Shown here: one piece after another, positions 9,024-17,190 of the stretch
Position numbering within the stretch: position 1 is the first letter of the stretch
Layout of the letters: each line of letters begins with the position of its first letter
Assembly (NCBI RefSeq): GCF_017676385.1
Contig: NZ_JAFFZN010000001.1
Coordinates: forward strand, 186,001 to 250,000
Reading direction: 5' to 3'
DNA from: Streptomyces spirodelae
GTDB lineage: Bacteria > Actinomycetota > Actinomycetes > Streptomycetales > Streptomycetaceae
DNA length: 64,000 nt
Translations under genes and position numbers: made by a program
The notes under the pieces: model-generated
Told to the model about the DNA's origin: nothing
Seen by the model: only the letters and a program-made list of their open reading frames with translations
The model's database searches: none

Positions 9024-9068
9024 GGGCATAAAAATACCCTTGACACGCTGATGCGCCGAAGGTAATTT
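9024..9068 (+). promoter_or_regulatory. HrdB-type promoter with adjacent inverted repeat (candidate TetR operator)
   Basis: TTGACA (9040-9045), a 17-bp spacer and TAATTT (9063-9068) form a near-consensus vegetative promoter for the VOC gene, unusually strong for this GC-rich DNA. Abutting the -35 is an imperfect dyad GGGCAT-AAAA-ATACCC (9024-9039). Its position in the TetR/VOC divergent region makes it the best operator candidate. Confidence 0.7.
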
Positions 9069-9143
9069 TACGTCCGACGCAATTCTTTCGCCGGGCGGTT
9101 CAGCTCCGCCTTGCCCCAACATCTCGAACACCCCAGGAGTCCC

Positions 9144-9533
9144 GTGCACATCTCCACGACCACCGTTTCCCTCACCGTCGAGGACGTGGCCGCCAGCCGC
9201 GACTTCTTCGTGGCCCACTTCGGCTACCAGGTCACCGCGGAAGCCGACGGATTCGCCGCGCTCTCCCGCACGGACGCGGCCGCCGACCTCGTCCTCCTCG
9301 CCCGGGGGATCGAGGTCCTCCCTCCCGAACAGCGCGACCAGCGCGCCCAGGGGCTGATCCTCGCCTTCACCGTCACCGGCATCGAGGCCGAGGAGAAGCG
9401 CCTGCGCGGCGAAGGGGCGCCCATCACCATGCCGCTGCGCGAGGAACCCTGGGGCGAGCGGCTCTTCCAGACGACCGACCCCAACGGCGTCGTCGTCCAG
9501 CTCGTCGAGTGGACGTCCCCGAACGCCGACTGA
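9144..9533 (+). CDS. VOC-family (glyoxalase/bleomycin-resistance fold) protein
   Basis: 129 residues with one paired beta-alpha-beta-beta-beta module: TTVSLTVEDVAASRDFFVAHF, then LRGEGAPITMPLREEPWGER and TDPNGVVVQLVEW. GTG 9144 is chosen because CAGGAG lies 4-9 nt upstream. Residues expected as ligands in glyoxalase I (H/E/Q) are only partly present, so dioxygenase, isomerase and binding roles all remain open. It is expressed from a near-consensus promoter facing a TetR gene, which suggests induction by a small molecule. Confidence 0.85.
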   Translation: MHISTTTVSLTVEDVAASRDFFVAHFGYQVTAEADGFAALSRTDAAADLVLLARGIEVLPPEQRDQRAQGLILAFTVTGIEAEEKRLRGEGAPITMPLREEPWGERLFQTTDPNGVVVQLVEWTSPNAD

Positions 9534-9568
9534 CGCACCGGACCGCGAATGCAAACCGGACCGGTGCG
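9534..9568. terminator. Hairpin between convergent genes
   Basis: CGCACCGG...CCGGTGCG arms, extended to 11 pairs across one A/A mismatch, with an 11-nt loop. It begins at the VOC stop and ends 17 bp before the LysR stop, so it fits a bidirectional factor-independent terminator without a clear T-tract, as is common in Streptomyces. Confidence 0.6.
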
Positions 9569-9585
9569 CCGACCGGTCGGGAAAC

Positions 9586-10428
9586 TCAGTTCATGCGGCG
9601 CAGCGCGGTCTCCACGGCATCGATCAGCGGGTCGCCTTCGCTGCGCGGGTGCCGTGCGAGGCCGAGTTCGACGTCCGGCAGCGAGGGCAGGGCGTCCGTG
9701 TCGTGGCAGGTCATGGCCGGTTCCAGGTTCGTGGGCAGGAGTGCGGCGACGCCGAGCCCGGCCCTTACCGCGGCGAGCACACCCACCAGGCTGTTGCTTT
9801 CGAACGCCACGCGCCATCGGCGATCGGCGGACTCCAGCGATTCCAGCACGGACGTACGCCAGGAGCACGCGCCCGAGAACAGCACCACCGGCAACGGATC
9901 GGCAGCGACGTCCACACCCTGGCCGATCGCCCAGGCAAGCGGGCGGCGTACCGTCCAGCGCGGCGGCCCGGGGAGATCCGGCACCTCGTCGAGCACGAGT
10001 TGGACGCGGCCCTCGTCGTACGCCTCACGCATCGCGGCGTTGGAGCAGCTGAGCACCTCCAGTCTCGCTCCGGGGTGCAGCCGGGCGAGGTCGGCGAGGG
10101 CCTGCGGAAGCTGCGAGGCGGCGAGGTCCTCGAGCAGTCCGACGCCGCAGCGGCCCGTCAGCGCGCGCCCGGCTTCGGTGAGTGCCTGCGCGGAGAGCGA
10201 GAGTATCCGTTGGGCGTACGGAAGGAGCTCCTCGCCCGCCCGGGTCAGCGTGACGCCGGACGGCGAACGGTGGAGCAGCGGGCGGCCGACGGCGCTCTCG
10301 AGCTTGCGCACCTGCTGGCTGAGCGCGGGCTGGGTGTGCCCGAGCGCGGTGGCGGCGCGGCTGATGCTGCCCTCACGTACGACGGTGACGAAGGACCGCA
10401 GCAGGGCGGTCTCGAGATCCCTGGCCAT
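9586..10428 (-). CDS. LysR-family transcriptional regulator
   Basis: 280 residues. The N-terminal winged HTH is LRSFVTVVREGSISRAATALG then TQPALSQQVRKLE (residues 9-45). The C-terminal periplasmic-binding-type effector domain includes RVQLVLDEVPDLPG and LVGVLAAVRAGLGVAALLP. It is divergent from an MFS gene with 71 bp between the starts, the classic arrangement for a LysR regulator controlling its neighbour. The effector is unknown. Confidence 0.9.
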   Translation of the reverse strand: MARDLETALLRSFVTVVREGSISRAATALGHTQPALSQQVRKLESAVGRPLLHRSPSGVTLTRAGEELLPYAQRILSLSAQALTEAGRALTGRCGVGLLEDLAASQLPQALADLARLHPGARLEVLSCSNAAMREAYDEGRVQLVLDEVPDLPGPPRWTVRRPLAWAIGQGVDVAADPLPVVLFSGACSWRTSVLESLESADRRWRVAFESNSLVGVLAAVRAGLGVAALLPTNLEPAMTCHDTDALPSLPDVELGLARHPRSEGDPLIDAVETALRRMN

Positions 10429-10462
10429 AACTATTCATTATGTCAGCTCCAGTAAATAAATC

Positions 10463-10478
10463 ACTTCCTATGGGAAGT
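10463..10478. promoter_or_regulatory. Inverted repeat ACTTCC-TATG-GGAAGT in LysR/MFS intergenic region
   Basis: Perfect 6-bp arms about 35 bp from the LysR start and 21 bp upstream of the MFS GTG. This is the only clear dyad in the 71-bp divergent region and is therefore the candidate LysR binding site. Confidence 0.5.
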
Positions 10479-10499
10479 CGGCTGATCTAGCGTCACGGG

Positions 10500-11813
10500 G
10501 TGACCCGATACCGACAGGTGCTCGCCGTGCCGGGGATGGCATCGCTGCTGGGTGTCTCGCTGCTCGCCCGTACCGCGATCACGGCCGACGTGATGGCGCT
10601 GACGATGTACGTCGTGCTGGGCCTGGACATGAGTTACGCGGCAGCCGGCGGTGTCGCGGCGACTCTGACCGCCGGGCTGGCGCTGGGCGGGCCACTGGTC
10701 GGCCGCATGATCGACCGGCGGGGCCTGCGTGCGGTGCTGCTGGCAACTGTCGCGGTGCAGGTCGTTTTCTGGCTGAGCGTCCCGGCCCTGCCGTACGGAG
10801 CCCTGCTGTGCGCCGCCTTCGTGGCGGGCCTGCTGATGGTGCCGTCCCAGCCGGTGACCAGGCAGGCGATCGCCGCGATGACGACGGCGGCACAGCGCCG
10901 GGCCGCTTTCGCGCTGGAGTCGGTGCAGGGGGAACTGTCGTACATGGTGGGCCCGGCAGTGGTGATCCTGTGTTCCGCGCAGATGTCCCCCGGTGTGGTG
11001 GCGTGGGGAGTGGGCACCGCAATCGTGATCGGCGGGCTCGGGATCGCCCTTCTCAACCCGCCGCTGCGGGCACCGGGCGAGGCGGATGCCGGCGGGGCGA
11101 CCGAACGGCCACCGCGCCGGGAGTGGCTGGGACCCCCCATGATCGCCGTGCTGACGATGGGATTCGGGACCACGACGCTGCTCAGCGGCGTGGACCTCGC
11201 CATCGTCGCCACGCTCGAGGAAGCGGATCAGGTGTCCTGGGCCGCTGTGGTCGTGGCCGTGTTCGGCGTGGCCTCCGTTGCCGGCGGGCTGATGTACGGC
11301 GCGCTGCCCCGGCCGCTGCCCACGTGGCTGCTGCTCGGCTCGCTCGGGATCGTGACGATTCCCGCCGGGCTCGCCCCCGACTGGCCGTGGCTGTGCGTGG
11401 CCGTTGTCGTCACCGGGCTGCTCACCGCGCCGACCCTCTCCGCAGTGGCCGACGCGGTCAGCCGGCTGGCGCCGGCCGGGGTGCGGGGTGAGGTGACGGG
11501 TCTGCAATCCTCTGCGCTGAGCGGGGGCTTCGCGCTCGGGTCCCCGCTCGTCGGGGTGGCGATCGACGTCTCCGTGCCGGCGGGCGGCTTCGCGGCAGCC
11601 GGCCTGGCCGGTCTCGCCGCCGCGCTGACCGGGTACCTGCTGTCCGGCCGCCGACGGCCCGCCCGAGGACGGTCTCCGCTCAGCGGACTCGACCCCGCCA
11701 GGACATCGGGCGCTGAGCCGTGCGGTGCGGCCCCACGCGGAGCTGCCCCGGGGAAAGGATTGCCCGGGACGGAGCCGTCGACCAGCTCAGCCTCGAACGC
11801 CATCCAGGGCTGA
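10500..11813 (+). CDS. MFS transporter (multidrug-efflux-like)
   Basis: 437 residues with about 12 hydrophobic segments. The loop between TM2 and TM3 reads GGPLVGRMIDRRGLRAVLLA, a motif-A variant. The last 50 residues are a hydrophilic Pro/Ser/Ala tail not needed for the fold. The start is GTG with no Shine-Dalgarno, and GATCTA lies about 10 nt upstream, so a leaderless mRNA is possible. Substrate unknown; linkage to a divergent LysR suggests inducible efflux or uptake. Confidence 0.85.
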   Translation: MTRYRQVLAVPGMASLLGVSLLARTAITADVMALTMYVVLGLDMSYAAAGGVAATLTAGLALGGPLVGRMIDRRGLRAVLLATVAVQVVFWLSVPALPYGALLCAAFVAGLLMVPSQPVTRQAIAAMTTAAQRRAAFALESVQGELSYMVGPAVVILCSAQMSPGVVAWGVGTAIVIGGLGIALLNPPLRAPGEADAGGATERPPRREWLGPPMIAVLTMGFGTTTLLSGVDLAIVATLEEADQVSWAAVVVAVFGVASVAGGLMYGALPRPLPTWLLLGSLGIVTIPAGLAPDWPWLCVAVVVTGLLTAPTLSAVADAVSRLAPAGVRGEVTGLQSSALSGGFALGSPLVGVAIDVSVPAGGFAAAGLAGLAAALTGYLLSGRRRPARGRSPLSGLDPARTSGAEPCGAAPRGAAPGKGLPGTEPSTSSASNAIQG

Positions 11814-11843
11814 TCGGTGGACCGAGAGCGTGGAGGCGGCGGG

Positions 11844-12584
11844 TCAGGACGGGGCGAGGACGCAGAACTCGTGGCCCTCCGGGTCGGACAGGCACGTCCA
11901 CGGGACGTCGCCCTGGCCGAGATCGAGGTCGGTCGCGCCGAGGGAGCGCAGCCGGGCCACCTCCGCTGCTTTGTCGTCACCGGGGTACGGCAACAGGTCG
12001 AGATGGACACGGTCCGGCACGGTCTTCGCCCCGGGTGTGCGGAGGAACTCGAGATACGGGCCCACGCCCTTGGCGGAGCGCAGCACCGCAAGATCGTCGG
12101 TCACCTCGTGCAGGGCCCAGTCCATGGCCTCGCCCCAGAACCGGGCCATGACCCGAGGGTCCGCGCAGTCGACCACCACCGCGGCGATCGGCCCGGTGTC
12201 CCGGTAACTCTCCCTGGGTTCCAGCACGCAGAACTCGTTGCCCTCGGGGTCGGCGAGGACCTTCCACGGCACTTCGCCCTGACCCACATCGACGGGTGTC
12301 GCACCGAGCTCCTGGAGGCGCGCCACCAACTCCTCCTGATGGGCAGCGGAGGTGGTGGCGAGATCGAGGTGCACGCGGTTCTTCGTCGGCGTCTTGGGCT
12401 CCGGGACGGGAACGACGTCGATACCGACGGCGACCGGGTGCGGCCACACGAGACCACCGGCGGGTCCGACGTAGGTCGTCACGCCGGGGCTGTAAGCGTT
12501 CCAGCCGAGCGCCTCCGCCCAGAACCGGCCGACCGCCGAGGCATCAAGGGCCTTTACGTTCACCATCACAGGTCGCAGTGGCAT
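11844..12584 (-). CDS. Two-domain VOC-family protein
   Basis: 246 residues built of two similar VOC halves. Each carries a D-P-E-G-[NH]-E-F-C signature (ADPEGNEFCVLEPRE and SDPEGHEFCVLAPS), preceded by KNRVHLDL and PDRVHLDLLPYP. These are hallmarks of the glyoxalase-like proteins common in Streptomyces. ATG 12584 is preferred: AGGATC lies about 8 nt upstream, and the next upstream ATG has no ribosome site. Each half supplies H and E residues at ligand positions, but the substrate is unknown. Convergent with the MFS gene. Confidence 0.85.
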   Translation of the reverse strand: MPLRPVMVNVKALDASAVGRFWAEALGWNAYSPGVTTYVGPAGGLVWPHPVAVGIDVVPVPEPKTPTKNRVHLDLATTSAAHQEELVARLQELGATPVDVGQGEVPWKVLADPEGNEFCVLEPRESYRDTGPIAAVVVDCADPRVMARFWGEAMDWALHEVTDDLAVLRSAKGVGPYLEFLRTPGAKTVPDRVHLDLLPYPGDDKAAEVARLRSLGATDLDLGQGDVPWTCLSDPEGHEFCVLAPS

Positions 12585-12691
12585 GGCGGCGATCCTATGC
12601 ATCTGCTCCGCGAAGATCGTTCACGGCCCGGCACACACCTCTGGTCGGCATCGCATGGCTCATATCTGGCCGATTCGTTCAAGAGGGCGGT

Positions 12692-12717
12692 GGTGGTGAT
12701 CCACTACCGTCACCACC
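12692..12717. promoter_or_regulatory. Inverted repeat abutting the SRPBCC start codon
   Basis: GGTGGTGA-N10-TCACCACC has perfect 8-bp arms, and the right arm ends at the base before the ATG. It occupies the place of the ribosome-binding site, so it could be an operator over the transcription start of a leaderless mRNA or a translation-controlling hairpin. Confidence 0.5.
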
Positions 12718-13131
12718 ATGCACAGCACCGACAAGGAATCCCGCCATCTGAGCGTCTTCATCGACCGCCCCGTCGCTGACGTATACGCCTACGCGTCGGA
12801 CCCGTCCAACCTTCCCGCGTGGGCCCGTGGCCTCGGCGGCTCCATCGAGAAGATCGGCGATCAGTGGGTCGCGGAATCCTCGCCCATGGGCCGGGTCACC
12901 GTGGCCTTCGCGCCCGGTAACGACCTGGGCGTGCTCGACCACGACGTCACGCTGCCCTCAGGGGAGACCGTCTACAACCCGGTCCGGGTCATCGCCGACG
13001 GAACGACGAGCGAGGTGGTTTTCACCCTTCGCCGACGGCCAGGGATGAGCGATGCCGAATTCCAGCGTGACGCCGACATGGTCACTGCCGACCTCGCCCG
13101 GCTCAAGAAGCTGATGGAGCCGGCCGCCTGA
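12718..13131 (+). CDS. SRPBCC-family protein (START/Bet v1-like fold)
   Basis: 137 residues. It opens with the typical first strand and helix (SVFIDRPVADVYAYASDPSNLPAWARG) and ends with the long C-terminal helix DADMVTADLARLKKLME. The hydrophobic-cavity fold binds lipids, polyketides or other small molecules; members can be aromatase/cyclases, AHSA1-like proteins or binding proteins. No Shine-Dalgarno is visible because an inverted repeat fills that position. Confidence 0.85.
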   Translation: MHSTDKESRHLSVFIDRPVADVYAYASDPSNLPAWARGLGGSIEKIGDQWVAESSPMGRVTVAFAPGNDLGVLDHDVTLPSGETVYNPVRVIADGTTSEVVFTLRRRPGMSDAEFQRDADMVTADLARLKKLMEPAA

Positions 13132-13176
13132 AGACGGGCGGACAGCCAGGCGGAGGGCCCGGCGAAGGCCCGGCGG

Positions 13177-13926
13177 TCACTTCGGCGGCGGGTTCAGCTT
13201 GCGGAAGTATGTCCAGCTGGTTTCGTTGGGCTCGCTCCACTTCTCCGGGGCATGGGCGAACTCCGGGTGACGGTCGGCAATGTAGGCGCGGGTGCGCTCG
13301 GGGGCCTCGGCGTACGAGGCGAGTTTGCGGCCCCGGCAGTGGAAGGTGAGACCGCCGGGCCGCTGCCCTCGGGCCATCCACGGGAGCCATGGGGACATCC
13401 TGGTCCACGTCATCGTGGCAGGGACGCTGGGCGCGGGGCCGTCCAGGTCGGCATGGTCGGCGAAGAACTGGAAGCACTCCAGCGCCTTGTACGTGTCGCC
13501 TGCCGAATGGACGGGGTACTCGGCGACCGGCAGCGGCGACGGGTAGGAAAGCGGGATCTCCAGGCTGAAGCAGACTTCCCCGCCGAGCTCGGTCGTCGGG
13601 ATCGGGAAGGGGCGCCACTTCTGGTTCGCCGGGTCGTTCCAGATGTGCACGACCGGCAGGTCCTGCCAGGTCTGAAGAATCTCGCGACTGACGGGGTCCA
13701 GGAAGAAGGCGGCCTCGCGGGTGAGCAGTTGGTACGCGTCAGGGCCGACTTCGGCGTCCTGGACCAGACGGGCGACGTTGAGCCCTTCGAAGCCGAAGAC
13801 GCGCTGGTAGGGCTCGTCGGGGGCCCAGGAGTAGACGTCTCCGGACCACCAGTACGTCACCTCCTCGCCGTCGAGCGAAGCGCGGGTGCGGGCGAAGGAG
13901 CGGAGCAGCTCTGCCGGTGTCGTCAT
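13177..13926 (-). CDS. DUF1838-like protein
   Basis: 249 residues. Features matching my recollection of DUF1838 proteins are YWWSGDVYSWAP near residue 25, FGFEGLNVARLV, REAAFFLDPVSREILQTW (about residues 68-85) and VVHIWNDPANQKW. DUF1838 proteins are mostly uncharacterised. ATG 13926 was chosen over an upstream GTG because conservation starts there. Convergent with the SRPBCC gene. Confidence 0.7.
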   Translation of the reverse strand: MTTPAELLRSFARTRASLDGEEVTYWWSGDVYSWAPDEPYQRVFGFEGLNVARLVQDAEVGPDAYQLLTREAAFFLDPVSREILQTWQDLPVVHIWNDPANQKWRPFPIPTTELGGEVCFSLEIPLSYPSPLPVAEYPVHSAGDTYKALECFQFFADHADLDGPAPSVPATMTWTRMSPWLPWMARGQRPGGLTFHCRGRKLASYAEAPERTRAYIADRHPEFAHAPEKWSEPNETSWTYFRKLNPPPK

Positions 13927-14044
13927 ACGCACCACTCTGCACGCTCCGCCACCCGTCCGGGCACGATCCACTCGGAGAGCACGGCGACCTTGCCGTCGAA
14001 CGGCGAACCCGGGGTCCTGCTACGACCTTCACGCTCGGGCAGCT

Positions 14045-14671
14045 TCAGTTCAGCAACTCGCGGACCAGCGCCCGCGCCCACCACTGCTCAACTCGATCGG
14101 GTGACCAGCCGCGTTCGGTCGTCAGCTCGGTATAGACGTCGATGTTGCACAGGGCCGCGTAGACATCAACGGCGGACGGCACATCCAGGCCGTCCCGGAG
14201 AACGCCGCCGGACCAGGACGAAAAGACCTGGACCCGGGTCTCGTCACCGCGCCTGCGACCGTCGCGGTAGAAGGCGGCGAGCTCCGGTTCGCTGAGCCCC
14301 GCCTCACGCACCAGCATGATGATGTCGCCGGCACGCTCGAACAGCCGCCGGTCGTAGGCGACCATCGCCGCGAGCTGGCCGACGGGGTCGGCGGCCGGGG
14401 CCTCCAGCTCCGCGAGCAGCTGGGTCACGTCGGCCGACAGGTCGGCTGCGTCGGCCAGCGCCCGGGTCAGTCCTGTCTTGTTCCCGTACGCCGCGTACAC
14501 GGTCGGCACGGAGACGCCGGCCTCGCGCGCCACGTCCCTGACGGTCGTCGCCACCCACCCGTGGGAGACGAACAGCCGCCGGGCGGCGCGGGCGATGTCC
14601 GCGCGTGTCTGCTGTGCCTGTGCGGTCCGGCGCAGCGAGTCGTACCTGCGCCGGCCCGGCTCTTCACTCAC
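14045..14671 (-). CDS. TetR-family transcriptional regulator
   Basis: 208 residues. The HTH is ATTVRDVAREAGVSVPTVYAAYGNK (about residues 40-64), preceded by ARRLFVSHGW. The C-terminal domain is helical with a Trp-rich end. The GTG start has GAGGAG 5-10 nt upstream. It is divergent, by 41 bp, from a membrane-protein gene, and an imperfect palindrome overlaps that gene's -10 box, so it probably represses it. Confidence 0.9.
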   Translation of the reverse strand: MSEEPGRRRYDSLRRTAQAQQTRADIARAARRLFVSHGWVATTVRDVAREAGVSVPTVYAAYGNKTGLTRALADAADLSADVTQLLAELEAPAADPVGQLAAMVAYDRRLFERAGDIIMLVREAGLSEPELAAFYRDGRRRGDETRVQVFSSWSGGVLRDGLDVPSAVDVYAALCNIDVYTELTTERGWSPDRVEQWWARALVRELLN

Positions 14672-14687
14672 GGGGTGCTCCTCTTTG

Positions 14688-14706
14688 ACTTTACGGTGCT
14701 TATAGT
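14688..14706 (+). promoter_or_regulatory. Imperfect palindrome over a leaderless -10 box
   Basis: ACTTTA-N7-TATAGT (5 of 6 positions pair). TATAGT at 14701-14706 sits six bases before the ATG of the membrane protein, the spacing of a -10 box for a transcript that starts at the initiation codon. The dyad would let a TetR dimer cover the -10. Confidence 0.5.
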
Positions 14707-14712
14707 GAATAC

Positions 14713-15456
14713 ATGCTACGTCAACCAGCTCAGCCGACTCAGCCGGCTCGCCCCAACGGCTTCCTCCGGCTCGGTGGGATCGGCGCCCTCGGTTTCGCCT
14801 TCCTGATCGTCATAGGCAATGTGCTCCTCGTCCCCGCCGGGATGCCACGTACCGGGGCGGCGCCCGGGGAAGTCGGCGCGTTCTTCCGTACGAACGGCGA
14901 CCTGGTCGGCATCGGCTCCGCGCCGACGCCCGCCGCCTGGGCTTGCGCCACTCTGTTCGGCGCGGGCGCCGTCTGCGCGCTACGGCAGTCCGAACGCGGT
15001 AGGAACGAGGCTTGGTCACTGCTCGGGTTCGCCGGTCTCATCCTGCAGAACGCCGCCTTCGCCGGAGTCATCGCCATCCGCCTGGCGCTCTCGTCGACGG
15101 CGGCGGACAGCACCGACGCCACTGCGGGGCTGTGGGCGCTGCACGACGCCCTGTTCACCCTCAACGGCACTTTCCTGGCCCTCGCCCTCCTGGGTCTCTC
15201 CGTCGCCGGCCGACGCGCCGGGCTCATCCGGCCATGGCAGCAGACCTGGGGGCTGGTCTCGGCCACCCTGCTGTTCAGCTCGGCCACCCTCACCCCCCTC
15301 GTGATCGAACGTCCCGACCCCTGGGGTCTCCTGGGTCTCACCGGCTGGCTCATGTGGGTCGTCTGGCTCGTCGCATACGGCATCGCCCTGCTCCGCCTGT
15401 CACAGAACCCGCGAACCCACGAGACGGGTCGGCCGGCGTATGGAGACGCCCGTTGA
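14713..15456 (+). CDS. Multi-pass membrane protein of unknown function
   Basis: 247 residues with about six to seven hydrophobic segments (LGFAFLIVIGNVLLVPAG, LLGFAGLILQNAAFAGVIA, GTFLALALLGLSVAG, WLMWVVWLVAYGIALLRL). The pattern resembles small DUF998/DUF4386-type membrane proteins, but I cannot place it firmly. The mRNA looks leaderless: no Shine-Dalgarno, and TATAGT is 7 nt upstream of the ATG. Probably controlled by the divergent TetR. Confidence 0.8.
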   Translation: MLRQPAQPTQPARPNGFLRLGGIGALGFAFLIVIGNVLLVPAGMPRTGAAPGEVGAFFRTNGDLVGIGSAPTPAAWACATLFGAGAVCALRQSERGRNEAWSLLGFAGLILQNAAFAGVIAIRLALSSTAADSTDATAGLWALHDALFTLNGTFLALALLGLSVAGRRAGLIRPWQQTWGLVSATLLFSSATLTPLVIERPDPWGLLGLTGWLMWVVWLVAYGIALLRLSQNPRTHETGRPAYGDAR

Positions 15457-15519
15457 CACCGGCCGCACCGCGCGCCGCCATACGTGACGCCTTCCCCACC
15501 GGCGGGGCCACCGCGCCGA

Positions 15520-15542
15520 GCGGCCGTCCCGGAGACGGCCGC
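15520..15542. terminator. Hairpin between convergent genes
   Basis: GCGGCCGTC-CCGGA-GACGGCCGC has perfect 9-bp arms and a 5-nt loop. It is centred in the gap between the two convergent stops, as expected for a bidirectional terminator. Confidence 0.6.
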
Positions 15543-15548
15543 CGTCCG

Positions 15549-17105
15549 TCAGTTCTTCTGCAGGGTGCGGGTGACACCCGCGATGACGGCGGTCGTGAGC
15601 ACCCAGCCGAAGGCGATCAGTAGGTAGGACAGCCATTGAAGGCTGTCGGCCGACCAGTACCAGGCCGTGCGCTGGCCCAGACCGCCGATAGGGATCAAGA
15701 GGTCGAGTGTGTAGACGAGGGGCTGGAACGGTGCGCCTTCGCCTTGCTTGACCGGGTGGGGTGAGGCCGTGCTGAAGGACAGCGTGCCCACCAGGATCAG
15801 CACAAGGAGCCAGACGCCGGCCAGCCACGGACGGTAGCCATAGCCGACCGTCACATCGAGGAGCCGGCCCCATACGCGGGCCGCCGGGGGCAGCGCACGG
15901 CGCCGGTGGCGTTGCTTGGCGAGGAGGACACGGCGGGCATCGTCGTCGTGGCCGGCCTTCCGGTACCAGGCCGCCAACTGCTCGTAGGGCTGCGGGCTGT
16001 AGCCCGGGCTGCGTCGTATCCAAGCCACGCGGCGGACCACGGAATCCCGCCGCCCCGCTGCCTCCCGTCGCTCGCCCGCCTCGTCCTCCTTGATGGAGCC
16101 GTAGACGAAGCCGTCCAGCTCCACGACAGCCGGCCAGCTGTGGTGGTTGTCGTGGAGGTAGGACACCTGCGCGCCGCGCAGGTCCACGATGCCGGACGGT
16201 GGCCGGGCGAGTGTGAGGTCGAAGTCGACGGCCTGCATCAGGACCGCTTCCAATGCCGGGCCGTGCCCGTCGGGCGGCCCGTTGAGTACAGCTCCCGCAA
16301 GGGTCAGGCTGCCCGAGATCCGGGCGCCACGCAGCCGCACGGTCCCGCTCGCACTGAACCCACCGGAGAAGTCGAGCGTCGACGCGACGGCGTTGTCCAT
16401 ACGGAGGGCCGTCCCACTGCAACCAGGGCGTTCCAGCCGCGCGCCCTGCATGTGCAGTCCGCCGGGCAGCTGTGCGCCCATGAGACGGACTTCACCGCGC
16501 GCGACGAATCCGTCCTTGCAATAGACGCCGCCCTCCGCGACCAGTCCCCCGGCGGACACCGCCCACTCCTCCGGTGCGGTGATCTCGGCGCCGTTGAGGA
16601 CGACGGCCCCGCTCACATGGGCGTTGATGAGTGACAAGGCGGTGACCCTGCGGTGGAGGGGCGAGGCGGCGCCGCTTTCCAGGCGGGAGCGCCGCAGGAC
16701 GAGGCGTCCCTCGACATGGCTCAAGCCTGCTTCCACGCCTGGCACTCGGCTGCCCACGATCGCAATCGACTTGGTCGACGCTTCGGAGAGGTCCACGCCC
16801 TCGTCGAACCAGCAGTCCTCGAGCCGGAGAGCGTGAGCGATCTGCGCGCCGGCCAGGTTGAGACGCCCGGATATCCGCGCGCCGACGACGCGCAGACAGG
16901 CGACGGCGCCCGACTCGGCGGCGTTCGCGCCCTGGAGGAGCGCCACGAGCACCGAGGCCCGAACCGTCCGCTCGGGGCCCCATTGCCCGCCCTCCTGGAC
17001 ATGATCCTCCCCGAGTACGCCCGTGCGCAGGTCCACGCGGCGTCCCTCCGGGAACGCGTCCCACAGCGCACGCTCCGGTGAAGTCAACTCGTCGTATGAG
17101 AGCAC
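15549..17105 (-). CDS. Beta-solenoid repeat protein with C-terminal membrane anchor
   Basis: 518 residues. Residues 60-330 repeat a short pattern of alternating hydrophobic positions and Gly (GARISGRLNLAGAQI, GARISGSLTLAGAVL, GAQLPGGLHMQGARL). This is typical of a right-handed beta-helix. After a basic linker, three hydrophobic segments (LAGVWLLVLILVGTL, a weaker one, and YLLIAFGWVLTTAVIAGV) anchor the C-terminus. Relatives are often labelled membrane-associated oxidoreductase, but I see no cofactor motif to support that. The GTG start has only a weak upstream GGGAG. Confidence 0.75.
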   Translation of the reverse strand: MLSYDELTSPERALWDAFPEGRRVDLRTGVLGEDHVQEGGQWGPERTVRASVLVALLQGANAAESGAVACLRVVGARISGRLNLAGAQIAHALRLEDCWFDEGVDLSEASTKSIAIVGSRVPGVEAGLSHVEGRLVLRRSRLESGAASPLHRRVTALSLINAHVSGAVVLNGAEITAPEEWAVSAGGLVAEGGVYCKDGFVARGEVRLMGAQLPGGLHMQGARLERPGCSGTALRMDNAVASTLDFSGGFSASGTVRLRGARISGSLTLAGAVLNGPPDGHGPALEAVLMQAVDFDLTLARPPSGIVDLRGAQVSYLHDNHHSWPAVVELDGFVYGSIKEDEAGERREAAGRRDSVVRRVAWIRRSPGYSPQPYEQLAAWYRKAGHDDDARRVLLAKQRHRRRALPPAARVWGRLLDVTVGYGYRPWLAGVWLLVLILVGTLSFSTASPHPVKQGEGAPFQPLVYTLDLLIPIGGLGQRTAWYWSADSLQWLSYLLIAFGWVLTTAVIAGVTRTLQKN

Positions 17106-17190
17106 TCAGGCAGCGTAGTGATCTCCCTTCGTGCTCGCCTTGCCCCAGCGCACAGGAACGGGAGGGGTGGCGGACCATTCCGGGCGGGAG

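Noticed and set aside
13132..13176. GGGCC/GGCCC hairpin between the SRPBCC and DUF1838 genes as terminator
   Set aside because: Arms of 5 bp with a GC-rich loop are expected by chance in this composition.
15549..17105. Oxidoreductase function for the beta-solenoid membrane protein
   Set aside because: The label is common for relatives, but no nucleotide-, flavin- or metal-binding motif is visible, so I call only the repeat architecture and the anchor.
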